From assembly GCA_031361295.1 (NCBI GenBank), contig JANMCN010000171.1:1-5266 (forward strand): a DNA stretch of 5,266 nt, in the 5' to 3' direction. Under the pieces are notes generated by a model. It did not search any database. It was not told the origin of the DNA and worked only from the letters and a program-made list of their open reading frames with translations. Within the stretch, counting starts at the first letter, position 1; every line of letters begins with the position of its first letter. Of the stretch, positions 4,952 to 5,266 are shown piece after piece. This DNA is from JALZOC01 sp031361295. Lineage in GTDB: Bacteria > Acidobacteriota > Vicinamibacteria > Vicinamibacterales > 2-12-FULL-66-21. Made by a program: the position numbers and the translations under genes.

Positions 4952-5150
4952 GACTTTGGCCCCAGCGCCGGCTAACCGGCGGTCGTCGAGCGCAATCTGG
5001 TCCAGGGTGTCCTGACCTCGCCGAAGTCGCATCAGCGCCGACGTGTGGACGTGTCGGAACAGCTGATGGCCGCGCTTGAGGACTGGCGCGTGTCCAGCTG
5101 GCGCGGTGGCTCAAGAAGGGCGAGACCTGCCGGTCTGGGTGTCCCCGTCA
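4952..5150 (+). pseudogene. Tyrosine recombinase (phage-type integrase) remnant, frameshifted and truncated
   Basis: Across three reading frames this stretch encodes, in order, pieces of the central part of an integrase catalytic domain. Frame one gives DFGPSAG, a TAA stop (4973-4975), then VVERNLVQ and GVLTSPKSHQRRRVDVS up to ALEDWR (ending 5089). Frame two gives VQLARWLKKGE (5092-5124). Frame three gives LPVWVSPS (5127-5150). From memory, intact soil-bacterial integrases read DFxGRFIxVxRNLVxG, TTPKxHQRRRVDMS, then ARWLKKGKxLPxWVFPS, so the order and spacing fit one gene broken by a stop and two frame changes. The catalytic domain lacks its first Arg region and the later H-x-x-R and Tyr motifs, so it cannot be active. 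It starts immediately after the comEA-like stop. A 6-bp hairpin, CGCCGG (4966-4971) with CCGGCG (4976-4981), falls inside it and might serve comEA transcript ending. Confidence 0.7.
4966..4981 (+). terminator. GC-rich hairpin just after the comEA-like gene
   Basis: CGCCGG and CCGGCG form a perfect 6-bp stem around a CTAA loop, 16 nt after the stop codon. No T-run follows. The position suits transcript termination or stabilisation, but the bases also belong to the integrase remnant, so it may be incidental. Confidence 0.3.
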
Positions 5151-5186
5151 CGATAGGGCACGGCGATGCAGCGAATCTTCGCTGAC

Positions 5187-5266
5187 CTACAGCTCACGTC
5201 TGGCTTCGTCGGCCTCTTCGGCGAGCTCACGGAGCGCCGCAAAGAACTCTCGCGATTGACCGATGA
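5187..5266 (-). CDS. Possible C-terminal fragment of a leftward gene at the right edge
   Basis: On the minus strand a frame enters from the right edge and ends at a TAG (5189-5187). Its last residues read REFFAALRELAEEA then DEARREL, an amphipathic Ala/Glu/Arg-rich helix typical of a real C-terminus. Only 25 codons are visible and I recognise no family. A competing plus-strand frame starts at ATG 5166 (MQRIFADLQLTSGF...) and stays open to the edge. Third-position G+C is somewhat higher in that frame, and it has only a weak AGGGC-like site upstream. At most one is likely to be real. I slightly favour the minus-strand reading because its residue make-up is more protein-like. Confidence 0.3.
   Translation of the reverse strand, partial: IGQSREFFAALRELAEEADEARREL

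Overview
The window is a high-GC bacterial chromosomal segment, roughly two-thirds G+C by eye, with five well-supported genes. Gene content and protein style suggest an Acidobacteriota-like soil or freshwater bacterium, perhaps of the Vicinamibacteria type. The pointers are a SIRT4-type class II sirtuin, a heparan-alpha-glucosaminide acetyltransferase-like membrane protein, a secreted ComEA-like protein with a VWVNxD...YGKTK tail, and a relic of a typical soil-bacterial tyrosine integrase. The taxonomic call is an inference from recall, not from a search.

Layout, left to right: a possible start of a leftward gene at the left edge (1-65); a rightward lipoprotein of an uncharacterised conserved family (336-935); a rightward two-CBS-domain protein (1195-1623); and a leftward Sir2-family deacylase (1760-2590), convergent with the CBS gene. 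Next come a rightward multi-pass DUF5009/NagX-type acyltransferase (2751-3911), divergent from sir2; a rightward secreted double helix-hairpin-helix protein (4095-4949); and, abutting it, a frameshifted tyrosine-recombinase remnant (about 4952-5150). The right edge holds what may be the last codons of a leftward gene (5187-5266).

The genes do not look like one operon. Spacing between them is 130-260 bp, orientation alternates, and several have their own ribosome-binding sites. I see no CRISPR array, tRNA, rRNA, complete mobile element or recognisable defence system. The Sir2 protein is a stand-alone metabolic-type sirtuin with no NADase or helicase partner. The CBS protein (an adenine-nucleotide or NAD sensor fold) and the sirtuin (NAD consumer) sit side by side but converge, so any functional link is speculative.

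The most useful observations are the decayed integrase next to comEA, the duplicated and synonymously diverged HhH unit joined to a C-terminal extracellular module, the conserved but uncharacterised lipoprotein family, and a few inverted repeats in the intergenic gaps. I do not see convincing evidence for a new biological system here.
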